DNA of 64,000 nt, from positions 95,198 to 159,197 of the forward strand of contig JAUQQC010000007.1 in NCBI GenBank assembly GCA_030550025.1, written 5' to 3'. Below, in pieces: positions 34,605 to 43,275 of this stretch. Source of the stretch: Acidobacteriota bacterium (lineage in GTDB: Bacteria > Acidobacteriota > Blastocatellia > HR10). Numbering within the stretch: the stretch's first letter is position 1; each line of letters begins with the position of its first letter. The notes below the pieces were generated by a model, which worked only from the letters and a program-made list of their open reading frames with translations, made no database searches and was not told the origin of the DNA. The translations under genes were made by a program, and so were the position numbers.

Positions 34605-35529
34605 TGCGGTGTACTTAAGTGTGAGCGACTTGGCCGACTCGATGAGGTTTTATGCGGCCATTCCTGGGTGGGAGGTGGTCTATCAGGGATCGTTGAGAGC
34701 AGCCGATATAGGAGAGCTCTGGGGCTATCATCAGCAAGCCGACGTGAACGTAGCTCTCTTGCGCCATGTAGCTTCTGACTACGGCAAGTTGAAGCTGCTT
34801 GAATTCCCCGGCGATTCCCGCCAACCGATTCGCAATCCGAATCGAGTGGCCGATGTCGGCCTGTTTGACATTGATCTGATGGTCACCGATATTGAAGCCT
34901 GCGTCAAGTATATGATTGAGCGAGGCGCGCGACCCGGACCTTGTGGGCCGGTGCGATACTCGCTGGGTGATGTGCCGGTGGCAGAGGCCTTAGTCTATGG
35001 CCCCGACGGGGAAGCCATCGTGTTGATCGAGCGGCTCGCGGCTCCGGCGGCCGCTGCGGCCGGACAGACCGGTTTTCGCTATTCAGAGATTGCGACGTCG
35101 GCTCAGATAGTGGCGCATCTGGAGACCTCCATGGCCTTCTACCGCGATGTACTGGGCCTGACGCTCTATCGGCAAGCCGAGCTGCGGGAGCCGCAAGTGG
35201 AGGTCATGTTGGGGTTGCCGGCTGGTCAACCGCTTCGGCTGGCTATTTTCACTGCTGGGGAGAGCCTTTCGGGCAAGATCGAATTGGTTGATTTTCCCGG
35301 CCTGCCCGGCGAGAATCGCTCGACGCTGGCCCATCCCCCGAACCTGGGCTTCTTCATGTACTCATTCCTGGTGGATGATCTTGATGCGCTCTATCAGAGG
35401 TTGGTGGAAGCTAAGATCACCATAAGCTGCGCGCCCCGTCGCGTGGATTTTGGGCCGGAAGGCGTACAGGAGGCGATGAGCGTTTTGTCGCCCGATGGCT
35501 TGCGGTTAGAATTTCGGCAGGCTGTGTGA
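34588..35529 (+). CDS. Double VOC-superfamily protein
   Basis: 313-residue cytoplasmic protein from ATG 34588 ('MISPIDAVYLSVSDLADSMRFY'), with ribosome site GGAGGAAAGG. Two VOC halves: residues ~1-150 and from 'FRYSEIATSAQIVAHLETSMAFY' on, ending 'AMSVLSPDGLRLEFRQ'. Each half has the beta-alpha-beta-beta-beta pattern of glyoxalase and extradiol dioxygenase enzymes. The gene overlaps the previous one by 17 bases. Substrate unknown; a ring-cleaving or isomerising step is possible. Confidence 0.75.
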   Translation: MISPIDAVYLSVSDLADSMRFYAAIPGWEVVYQGSLRAADIGELWGYHQQADVNVALLRHVASDYGKLKLLEFPGDSRQPIRNPNRVADVGLFDIDLMVTDIEACVKYMIERGARPGPCGPVRYSLGDVPVAEALVYGPDGEAIVLIERLAAPAAAAAGQTGFRYSEIATSAQIVAHLETSMAFYRDVLGLTLYRQAELREPQVEVMLGLPAGQPLRLAIFTAGESLSGKIELVDFPGLPGENRSTLAHPPNLGFFMYSFLVDDLDALYQRLVEAKITISCAPRRVDFGPEGVQEAMSVLSPDGLRLEFRQAV

Positions 35530-35574
35530 CGGGTGATGGGAGGCCTGGGGCAAGCGAAAGATGAGGTGATCGGC

Positions 35575-35725
35575 GCATTAGCAGTCGGCCAGTCGCTAGT
35601 GGCCAGTTGCTAGTCGCTGGTGAATTAGGGGCTAGGGGTCAGGGGCTAGAGGCTGGAGAGAGCGTTTTTACCAGCCCCCAACTCCCCAACGACCAGCGAC
35701 CAGTAACCAGCGACCAATCAAAGCG
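35575..35725. repeat. Long intergenic repeat-word cluster
   Basis: 'gcagtcggccagtcgctagtgg', 'ggggctaggggtcaggggc' and 'acgaccagcgaccagtaacc'. This is the densest run of such words in the window; there is no gene. Confidence 0.65.
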
Positions 35726-35737
35726 GGTGAGCGGGTT

Positions 35738-37174
35738 ATGATCAGTCAATCAACTAATTGGGATCTGATCATCGTCGGTGCGGGCACGGCGGGAATGCCC
35801 TGTGCCATTGCTGCCGCCGAGCATCACGCTCAAGTGGTGGTCATCGAAAAGGCGTCTGACGTTGGCGGTACACTGCACATCACCGGCGGCCACCTGAGCG
35901 CAGCCGGCACTCGTCGCCAACGCCAGAGAGGAATTGACGACTCACCAGATCGTCATTTCGCAGATGTCATGAGAATCAGTCGTGGGACAGCCGATCCCGT
36001 ACTGGTTCGGTTGGCCGTAGATGAAGCGCCGCGCACTCTTGACTGGCTCGATGATTTAGGGTTTCCTTTCGCGCCCGAAACACCGGCGCTGGTGTATGGC
36101 CATGAGCCTTATTCTGTGCCTCGTACTTACTGGGGAGTTGAGGCCGGAAAGTCTATCTTGGCCACCCTTCGTCCCCTATGGGACCGGTATCGAGCGTCTG
36201 GAAACATCACCCTTCTGCTTGAGCACGAGCTGATCGAGCTTTTGTGGGATGGTCAACGAGTGGTCGGCGTGGTGGTGCAGGGATGGCGTGGCCGGCTCAA
36301 GTTGCAAGGCAAAGCGGTAGTGCTTACTACTGGCGGGTATGCTGCCAACCCGCACTTGTTTGCTGAAGTGACGCCGGGACACCCCAGGTTAATCAGCGCG
36401 GCTAGCCCGACGTCCACTGGCGATGGCCTGCTGGCCGCCCGCCGCCTTGGCGCCGCCTTTCGCAACGGAGATAAGTATCTGCCCAGTCTGGGCGGTTTGG
36501 AATTAGAACCCGGTTCGGGACGCGCCGACTGGTGGGCCGCATGGGCGTTGGTGTTCTCCCCGGTCTATCGCTTGCCGCGAGAGATTTACGTAAACGAACG
36601 GGGGGAGCGCTTTATCGCTGAGGATGAGATGAGTCCGGATCGTCGCGAGCGAGCGCTGCTAGAGCAACCAGGACAGAGGTTCTGGTTGGTATTTGACGAT
36701 GTGGCCTTGCATGACGGTCCATCAGTCGTGCGGCAGTGGGACGCGGCAGAGATACGCGCCAGAGCGGCAGAGGGTAAGGTTGTCTGGTCGGCTGACACGT
36801 TGCAGGAGCTGGCGCGTAAGGCTGGCATTGATGCGGATGGGCTCCAGCAGACTGTCAAGTGCTACAATGAGGCGGTGCGCTGTGGTCATGATCCTCTGGG
36901 CCGAGTCCAGTTAACCCACCCGATCGAGAAACCGCCCTTTTATGCGTTGCTGACTTACGGTACCTCACTGGTCTCCTTTGGTGGGCTGGCCGTTGATGGC
37001 CGGCTTCGAGTGTTGGATGAACAAGGCAACCCCATTCCTGGCTTGTATGCCGCGGGTGAGATCCTGGGCGCTGCCGCCACCAGTGGCCAGGCGTTCTGCA
37101 GCGGCATGCTCCTGACACCATCCCTCAGCTTCGGACGCTGGCTCGGTCGGCGATTGGCTATGGCTCTCCGCTAG
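35738..37174 (+). CDS. FAD-dependent fumarate-reductase / ketosteroid-dehydrogenase-like flavoprotein
   Basis: 478 residues. N-terminal dinucleotide fold 'DLIIVGAGTAGMPCAIAAAEHHA', 'GGTLHITGGHLSAAGT', and the C-terminal FAD contact 'GLYAAGEILGAAATSGQAFCSGM'. This belongs to the fumarate reductase / succinate dehydrogenase flavoprotein superfamily, soluble single-subunit branch, which includes urocanate reductase and 3-ketosteroid delta-1-dehydrogenase. It has no signal sequence. It would insert or reduce a C=C bond next to a carbonyl in the pathway. Substrate not determinable. Confidence 0.8.
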   Translation: MISQSTNWDLIIVGAGTAGMPCAIAAAEHHAQVVVIEKASDVGGTLHITGGHLSAAGTRRQRQRGIDDSPDRHFADVMRISRGTADPVLVRLAVDEAPRTLDWLDDLGFPFAPETPALVYGHEPYSVPRTYWGVEAGKSILATLRPLWDRYRASGNITLLLEHELIELLWDGQRVVGVVVQGWRGRLKLQGKAVVLTTGGYAANPHLFAEVTPGHPRLISAASPTSTGDGLLAARRLGAAFRNGDKYLPSLGGLELEPGSGRADWWAAWALVFSPVYRLPREIYVNERGERFIAEDEMSPDRRERALLEQPGQRFWLVFDDVALHDGPSVVRQWDAAEIRARAAEGKVVWSADTLQELARKAGIDADGLQQTVKCYNEAVRCGHDPLGRVQLTHPIEKPPFYALLTYGTSLVSFGGLAVDGRLRVLDEQGNPIPGLYAAGEILGAAATSGQAFCSGMLLTPSLSFGRWLGRRLAMALR

Positions 37175-37188
37175 CGGCCAACAGTCCG

Positions 37189-37285
37189 TACGAAAACCTA
37201 TAGGAGGACACGCCGGAGCCTGACGGATCGGCCTCCGGAGAGCCCTCCTACAGGGCTTCCATTGGGTTGGCGACGAGTTTTCGTA
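37189..37285. repeat. Nested inverted repeat (hairpin-forming element)
   Basis: Three nested perfect arms: TACGAAAAC (37189-37197) with GTTTTCGTA (37277-37285); TAGGAGG (37201-37207) with CCTCCTA (37244-37250); CCGGAG (37213-37218) with CTCCGG (37233-37238). This could fold as a cruciform or long RNA hairpin after the flavoprotein stop. It might be a small REP- or MITE-like element or a terminator without a U-run. Confidence 0.7.
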
Positions 37286-37340
37286 TAGACTCTTAGTCGT
37301 TTCTCGGTTGAGTCAGTTTCGCGGCTGTAGAGGTGAGACT

Positions 37341-37763
37341 ATGAGTAAAAAGCTCTCGGGCTCCTGGGCTGTCTATGTCGGATTGCAGAAGATAGGTCGT
37401 CTTTCGACTGTGGATGAGACGGGCACACCTCACACGACGCCTGTCTTTTACGTGCTCATGGACGGCGAGATCTACGTCGGGACACAGCGGACGCGGAAGA
37501 AATTCCGTAATATCCAAAGGAATCCCAAGGTGTGCTTCACAATAGATACCTCCGAGCCTCCTTATAAAGGCATCGTCATCCAGGGTACAGCAGAGGTTGT
37601 TGAGGATGAGGCAATACATAACCGCTTTCGTGAGGCGTTGATCTATCGCTACTACGGTCATCCGGACAATCCTGGTTGGCAATACATTCAAAGCCTCGGC
37701 GCTCCTGTACTCCTGCGCATCAAGGCCGAGAGAATCTTTCACTGGGACTTGTCTGGCAGCTAG
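37341..37763 (+). CDS. Pyridoxamine-phosphate-oxidase-like flavin (or F420) protein
   Basis: 140 residues from ATG 37341 ('MSKKLSGSWAVYVG') behind GAGGTGA; the ORF-track start adds 11 residues. The split-barrel pattern 'GRLSTVDETGTPHTTPVFYVLMDGEIYVGTQRTRKKFRNIQRNPKVCFTID' (only the family outline is used here) matches PNPOx-like proteins, which bind FMN, F420 or heme. It probably reduces or oxidises a small molecule of the pathway. Confidence 0.75.
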   Translation: MSKKLSGSWAVYVGLQKIGRLSTVDETGTPHTTPVFYVLMDGEIYVGTQRTRKKFRNIQRNPKVCFTIDTSEPPYKGIVIQGTAEVVEDEAIHNRFREALIYRYYGHPDNPGWQYIQSLGAPVLLRIKAERIFHWDLSGS

Positions 37764-38258
37764 GAGATCGTCTTTTAGGGTCAATGGGGCCAGGCCTAGG
37801 GCATGGATGAGGATGATGATTCAAGCCCCATCAGGGCATGATACCCACAGCCTCAGTGCTCAGTAATCACCGGTCACTGGCCCACTGATCACTGGTCACT
37901 GTTACCTACTCTGGGAACCTAGTGCCAGGCGCCGAGCTGTGACATCCTGTTCGTTCAGGGTGGAGAAGGCGCTTTTCAAACACGCTCTGAGAGCATTACT
38001 CTGGCTTCAGGAAATAGGGCGGCGTGGAGCATAACCATCATCATCTAGCAACCTGCTGCCTCTGGCTGCGGGCTCAGGACGCGGCCTTTTGGGGGAAGCA
38101 GTGATTAGTGACGGGTGTGACAATACCTCAACTGAGGTTGGTACTGGCCACTCAAGCAATTACCCATGACTAACGCTCGTCACGAGCGGTGGGTCGTGGG
38201 GCCATTTCGTGCCGTTCGTGTATTTGATGGGTGATTTTTATGTAGGAGGGAGAACGTC
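37764..38258. other. Intergenic gap with repeat words
   Basis: About 495 bases. It holds the repeat run 'cagtaatcaccggtcactgg' and 'cccactgatcactggtcact' (37860-37912), then unremarkable sequence with no supported ORF. The second TonB receptor's ribosome site (TAGGAGGGAGAACGTC) is at its right end. Confidence 0.5.
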
Positions 38259-41132
38259 ATGACAACACAGTACTGGAAGCAGATTTGGCAAGTCATTGTG
38301 ATCGTGCTCCTGGTGGGTTGGCCTGGTGTGGCGCGAGCCCAACAGGGGAGCGTCAGTGGCACGGTCATTGATACCAGTGGGGCGGTGGTGGCTGGCGCCA
38401 CCGTCAATCTCATCAACCTCGCCTCGAACGTGATTCGCACTGCGGTTACCGATCCTAATGGAAAGTTCGAGATCACCGGACTACCCAGCGGTCAGTATCG
38501 CTTGGTGGTGAAGGCCACTGGCTACAATAACTATGGACGCACCATCGCAGTGACTGGCGAGCCGGTGGTGCAAAATGTGGTCCTGGCGCCGGGATCGATC
38601 ATCGAGGAGATAACGGTGACGGCTGCCCGTGGACTGGCGGGTGAACAAGATATTCCGTTGAACGTGACGACCATCACCAGCGAGAGCATTGAAGCGCGCC
38701 TGCCCACCAGTGTTGGAGAGGCGCTCAAAGCGACGCCCAGCCTGTTCATCTTCAACCCCGGTCCGGTGCTCGGCTCGCCCAACTTGCGGGGGCTGCAATC
38801 GAGTCGTGTGCTGATCGTCGTTGATGGCGAGCGGGTCAACAATTCGCGCACGGAGATCCAAACGTTTGGACCCTCGGTTGGGGCGTTCATCGAAACGTTT
38901 CAAATTGATACGGCTGAGGTGGTAGCCGGAGCTGGGTCATCCCTGTATGGAACAGATTCATTGGTGGGGACAGTGAACTTTACCACCAAAATCCCTACCC
39001 GACCCGATAAGGGTTGGATCTTAGGAACTCGGTTCCAAGGACTCTATAGTCAGAATGAGAATGGCCGAAAGGGTAATGTGACATTGAATCTGTCCAACCC
39101 CTGGATAGCCATCAACCTGTCCGGCTCGCTGTACCGATATGGTTACTATCACTTCGGCTCGACCGGTGGCGTGGTGCCCTTGGCGGCCGTCATGCAGCAG
39201 CAGGATTTTCTCAAGTTCCTCTCCAACAGCACCGACAATCGCATGGATTTCGAATTATCGCAGGAATGGAATCGGCGGTTTACCAATCTGGGAGTTCCGG
39301 CCAACGCCACACAGACGACAGTCTTCGGAACCCAGGCTCATGGTGCTACCGGGTTTTTCAACCTCTTTTTGCATCCTCATCAGAACCACTATATTCGCTA
39401 CAAGCAGATGAATACGCACTTGGGCCCGTACGGTTATCCGGGAGAGGCTGTGCCGTGGCATCCGGAATACTTCTTCGCTTCGTTTGACCGGGTCGACCGC
39501 TATGGGGTGCGCTATCAAGGTGTGGAACTCAGCCCTCTCATCACGCGGGTCGCGGGTGGATTCTATCGCCAGTATCTCTATCGTGCCGGCGATAGCCTGA
39601 CCTTCTTCCGAACCAATCGGCTTGCACCCGGTTCGACGGCGACGCTGGATACCTACGTTCGTCCTAGTGCGCTCACCTTCAGCAAGCAAGGGGTGGTCAC
39701 CACCGGCTTCGATGGTCAGGCGACGCTGCAACTGACTCTAGCCAACATGCTGCTGGTCGGTTACCAGTTCTGGCGCGACCGCTCGGCTGACGAATTCCAG
39801 CAGTGGTTCTACAACGCCCAGCGGGGTGGTGCGGGCCGAGTCCTGTTGCCCTGGTCTCCGTTAGACGGGTTTCTGCTGTCGGGCGCGGGCAATTTTGGCA
39901 AGGGCGTCCCGGATGGTTACACCCAGGAGAGCGCCTTCTTCCTTCAGGATCAGTTAGACGCCTTTCGTTGGCTGCGTTTAGAAGGCACGTTCCGTTACAG
40001 CCGATTTACTACGCAGTTTCGACCTTCGGAAGGATTCCCGTTGCCCGGATTTAACATTGCCATTAATGGCCCGTTTCCTGCTGGGATTGATCCCAACGGG
40101 GCTGTGCCGTTCGCCCCGGTCATCAACCGCACGGGCAACATCTCATTCAAGCGCAACGTCTATACGGGCAGTTTCGCCATTATTGGCCGCCCGCACGGCA
40201 CGGTGAGCGTGTTTGGGCGTATTGGCAACAGCTTCCGCCAACCAGCGCTGGTCGAGATGGGGCTGTTTCGCGGATTCCCATTCGGCACGTTCGGTTTCAT
40301 CTTTTTGCCCAACGGCAATCTGAAGCCGGAGCGGGGCGTCAATGTGGATACCGGCGTCAAAGTCAGCAACCGATTTTTCCGCGCAGCGGCCACGTACTTC
40401 AACAACACCTATACAAACTTCATCGAACAAACGCCTCCGCTGTTTCAGCCAGGTGGCCCGGGATCTCTGGCCGAGCGGCTGGGCTTTCAGTTTCTGCTGT
40501 GGGTCCAACGATTGAACACCGGACGGGCGCGAGTGCACGGCTTGGAGACGGAGTTTGAGGTTCCTCTACAGATCCAAGATCGTGCCATTCTGACCGTGGC
40601 CGGAACTATGAGCTGGGAGCATGGCCGGGACTTACGCCCCACCCCTGGTCAATTCGCTTTCCTGGAGCGACAGTTCCAGGCCAATGAACGAGCAGGGAAG
40701 AAACTGTTTGACTTCGGTCGGCGGAGCTTGGACGCCAACGGCAGGCCGGTCTTTTCTGACGTGCCGTTTGAGCGAGTCATTCCGTTCATGGCCTCCTGGA
40801 ACGTGCGCTTAGCCGACAAACGGAACCGGTTCTGGACCGAGTATGATGCCCGCGCGCATACGCGCGTCAGACGACTCGATCCCGACATCCAGCCCAATTT
40901 CCTTCGGCTGAATTACTTTGGCTGGGCTGGATTGGCCGGTAAGACGGTCCACAATTGGCGCGTCGGCTATACTCACCATAGCGAGCATTACAAGACGTCG
41001 TTCGCGCTGTCAGTGGATAATGTGGGGAACAAGTTCTATACCGATCCCTTCCAACGAGCTCCGGCTCGCGGCCGCAGCGTCATCTTAGGCGTCGTCATTG
41101 AATCCTTTGATCTGTTGAGGTATCTCAGGTGA
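38259..41132 (+). CDS. TonB-dependent outer-membrane receptor
   Basis: 957 residues. Signal peptide ('VIVIVLLVGWPGVARAQQG'), carboxypeptidase-regulatory-like domain ('GSVSGTVIDTSGAVVAGATV'), a TonB-box-like 'IEEITVTAAR', a plug domain with 'NLRGLQSSRVLIVVDGERVNN' and 'EVVAGAGSSLYGTDSLVGTVNF', then the beta-barrel. The plug is the classic siderophore/cobalamin receptor type and differs from the first, Oar-like receptor. Ligand unknown. It may import the catabolic substrate, a cofactor, or a metal such as molybdenum, but nothing in the sequence decides. Confidence 0.9.
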   Translation: MTTQYWKQIWQVIVIVLLVGWPGVARAQQGSVSGTVIDTSGAVVAGATVNLINLASNVIRTAVTDPNGKFEITGLPSGQYRLVVKATGYNNYGRTIAVTGEPVVQNVVLAPGSIIEEITVTAARGLAGEQDIPLNVTTITSESIEARLPTSVGEALKATPSLFIFNPGPVLGSPNLRGLQSSRVLIVVDGERVNNSRTEIQTFGPSVGAFIETFQIDTAEVVAGAGSSLYGTDSLVGTVNFTTKIPTRPDKGWILGTRFQGLYSQNENGRKGNVTLNLSNPWIAINLSGSLYRYGYYHFGSTGGVVPLAAVMQQQDFLKFLSNSTDNRMDFELSQEWNRRFTNLGVPANATQTTVFGTQAHGATGFFNLFLHPHQNHYIRYKQMNTHLGPYGYPGEAVPWHPEYFFASFDRVDRYGVRYQGVELSPLITRVAGGFYRQYLYRAGDSLTFFRTNRLAPGSTATLDTYVRPSALTFSKQGVVTTGFDGQATLQLTLANMLLVGYQFWRDRSADEFQQWFYNAQRGGAGRVLLPWSPLDGFLLSGAGNFGKGVPDGYTQESAFFLQDQLDAFRWLRLEGTFRYSRFTTQFRPSEGFPLPGFNIAINGPFPAGIDPNGAVPFAPVINRTGNISFKRNVYTGSFAIIGRPHGTVSVFGRIGNSFRQPALVEMGLFRGFPFGTFGFIFLPNGNLKPERGVNVDTGVKVSNRFFRAAATYFNNTYTNFIEQTPPLFQPGGPGSLAERLGFQFLLWVQRLNTGRARVHGLETEFEVPLQIQDRAILTVAGTMSWEHGRDLRPTPGQFAFLERQFQANERAGKKLFDFGRRSLDANGRPVFSDVPFERVIPFMASWNVRLADKRNRFWTEYDARAHTRVRRLDPDIQPNFLRLNYFGWAGLAGKTVHNWRVGYTHHSEHYKTSFALSVDNVGNKFYTDPFQRAPARGRSVILGVVIESFDLLRYLR

Positions 41133-41541
41133 GGTCGTCATTCTCTAGCTTCTAGGAAGGCATGAGTCGCGGATGCATGTGGATGGAACAGTTGCGATGA
41201 GAAAGCGGATTAGGCAAAAAGTGGAGTGACAGGGCGAAGGTAAAAAAAGTAGAACTAATTCGTGACCTTTGGCCTCGGGCTGCGGATTTTGGAGTGCGGT
41301 AAGCTCTGCGCACTTTGGTGGTAGATGTTGAACCATGGTGTAGTCAGCCCGAGGCCTCGGATAGCAGATGGCGGGTGGGAAAATAAAGAGGTAGAGAGCA
41401 CGAATTGTGCGATCTGCCGAAAGTGATCCGACATTTCGCCACAAAGTTGGTATCCGAGTCACCACGGAGGGACAGGACTCACAGCAACTTCTCTGCGCTC
41501 TCTGTGTGAGTTGTGAGACTTGAACTAGGGTTGAAGAGCTT
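41133..41541. other. Intergenic gap with repeat words
   Basis: About 410 bases; no supported ORF. Words seen: 'gggctgcggattttggagtgcggtaagc', and 'caccacggagggacaggactcacag' with 'ctgcgctctctgtgtgag'. These are further classes of the dispersed intergenic words. Confidence 0.5.
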
Positions 41542-41988
41542 ATGACGAACCGAGAACGCTTACGGCAAGCCGCTGGTGTGTGGGAGGGGATCTACACCCA
41601 TCTGACGCCCGAGGGTCAACTGATAGATCAACATGCCAGTCGCCAGGAGACGCGCTTGGAAGGAGATCAGTGGTATGAGCGGATTATCTACCGGTGGCCC
41701 GATGGGCGACAGCAGACGTTAGACTTTCACGCCCGACTGGAAGGCGACCAACTCGTTTTTGACGATCCGCAGTTTCACGGCCAGTTGTTTCACGTCACTG
41801 ACGACATTTCCATTTTCTCCTACTACTGGAAGGATAGGCCCAACAATCGCGTCGTAGAAACCATCGTGTTCAAGGGCCAGGATCGCAAAGCGCGCCTGTG
41901 GCAGGTGTTCGAGGGCAACGAGTTAATCAAAGTGACCATCATCGTCGAGCGGCGCGTCACCCAGTCATCCGTGACCAGTCATCAGTGA
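41542..41988 (+). CDS. DUF3598-like small protein, paralogue of 20555-21001
   Basis: 148 residues, the same length as its paralogue, with matching 'GVWEGIYTHLTPEGQLIDQHASR', 'IIYRWPDGR' and 'KVTIIVERR' patterns. Cytoplasmic. ATG 41542 has a weak AGAGCTT site. The last residues 'TQSSVTSHQ' and the stop are written in the intergenic repeat word. It lies between the second TonB receptor and a VOC gene. Function not known; its partnership with VOC proteins suggests ligand handling. Confidence 0.6.
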   Translation: MTNRERLRQAAGVWEGIYTHLTPEGQLIDQHASRQETRLEGDQWYERIIYRWPDGRQQTLDFHARLEGDQLVFDDPQFHGQLFHVTDDISIFSYYWKDRPNNRVVETIVFKGQDRKARLWQVFEGNELIKVTIIVERRVTQSSVTSHQ

Positions 41989-42055
41989 TCAGTGGTCAGT
42001 GGCTGGAAATCAGTAACTGGTTACTGGCCCACTGGTCACTGGTTACTGAGTGGGG
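41961..42055. repeat. Intergenic repeat-word cluster overlapping a gene 3' end
   Basis: 'cagtcatccgtgaccagtc', 'atcagtgatcagtggtcag', 'cagtaactggttactggcc' and 'actggtcactggttactgag'. The left part is translated as the tail of the preceding protein. Confidence 0.7.
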
Positions 42056-42214
42056 GACCTCCTCCAAAGTTAAAGGCAAAAGGCAAAATCCGCAACTGGC
42101 AATATGAGGTCCATGCTTGGTTGCTCAGCCTGAGCTGTGGAGGTGCCCAAGAAGAGGAGGTCACCGAAGGTGAGCAAGCACCCACCCCGCAGCTCGAATA
42201 GCATCTAGCGACCT

Positions 42215-43162
42215 ATGTTGAGGACCATTCTCATTGTGACAATCACTGCCTCTAATCTGACGGCTGTGGAGCAGGCGTATCGGGAGTATTTAGGGTATGA
42301 GGTGGTTGAGCGCGGCACCATCAGCCGAGTGCTGGCCAGCGTTTGGGGAACGCCAGCCGCTATCGGGCGTCCCTATCTGCTCCTGCAACCGCCCAGTGGT
42401 GAGAAGGTCTACCTGCGATTTGTCCAGGCAGAACCCACCGAGGGCTATGCTCCGTTGCGCACCGTCGGCTGGAATTGTACCGAACTGCTGGTTCAGGACG
42501 TGGACGATCTGGCCAAGAAGCTGGAGAACTCTCCGTTTCAGATCCTCGGTCCGCCCAGAAACCTTTCGTCCAACGAGAATATCCGCGCCATGCAGGTTCT
42601 GGGTCCGGCAAACGAAGTCTTATACCTGACGCGTCTGAAGCCCGGCCAATCGGGATTTAACCTGGGCAGCGCCAAGACCTATGTTGATCGTGTGTTTGTC
42701 GTCGTGCTTGGTAGCAAAGACCTTCAAGCCGCTCTCGATTTCTATGCTCAACAATTGAAGCTGCCGGTAACCCAACCCATGCAGGTGCGGATCTCTGTGC
42801 TCTCGAAGGCGTACGGGATGGATCCAGAGCGGATGCACAAGTTGGCGCTGGCTCAGTTGCCCGGGGGGTTTTTGATTGAGATTGATGAGTATCCGGAGAG
42901 CGCCACCAGGCGGCCTCAACGTGCTGGGGATTTACCCCCCGGCATGGCGATGGTCTCCTTTGAAGTTGATTCCTTGGATGCTTTGAAGCTGGAGTGGATA
43001 CGGCCACCGATTAAACTGAAGCAAGCTCCTTATCACGGCCGGCGGGCAGCGATAGTCATTGGCGCAGCCGGGGAGTGGATCGAGTTGATTGAGGCGCCCG
43101 TGTCCAAGGAGGGCCAGGGACCAAAAGCCGAACGCAAGAGAAAAGGCGAAAGGCAAAAGTGA
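42215..43162 (+). CDS. Double VOC-superfamily protein
   Basis: 315 residues, cytoplasmic. First half 'TILIVTITASNLTAVEQAYREYLGYEVVERG', second half from 'YVDRVFVVVLGSKDLQAALDFYAQQLKLP', ending 'AAIVIGAAGEWIELIEAP' (described here by outline). The third double-VOC protein in this block. The tail 'PKAERKRKGERQK' is encoded by the AAAGGCAAAAG word, which also gives the TGA stop. Function as an isomerase, lyase or dioxygenase cannot be separated. Confidence 0.7.
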   Translation: MLRTILIVTITASNLTAVEQAYREYLGYEVVERGTISRVLASVWGTPAAIGRPYLLLQPPSGEKVYLRFVQAEPTEGYAPLRTVGWNCTELLVQDVDDLAKKLENSPFQILGPPRNLSSNENIRAMQVLGPANEVLYLTRLKPGQSGFNLGSAKTYVDRVFVVVLGSKDLQAALDFYAQQLKLPVTQPMQVRISVLSKAYGMDPERMHKLALAQLPGGFLIEIDEYPESATRRPQRAGDLPPGMAMVSFEVDSLDALKLEWIRPPIKLKQAPYHGRRAAIVIGAAGEWIELIEAPVSKEGQGPKAERKRKGERQK

Positions 43163-43275
43163 AAAAGTGACGAGGCCAGGGGCAAAAGCGGAGGGCGAAA
43201 AGAAACTGGGGAAGATGCTCCCTTCTCCCCTTTCCCCATTTCCCTTTTACTCTACTCGTGTAGGGAGCTAGGGCC

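Noticed and set aside
35575-35725. CRISPR-like array
   Set aside because: The repeat words are degenerate, have no constant repeat or spacer length, and no cas gene is present.
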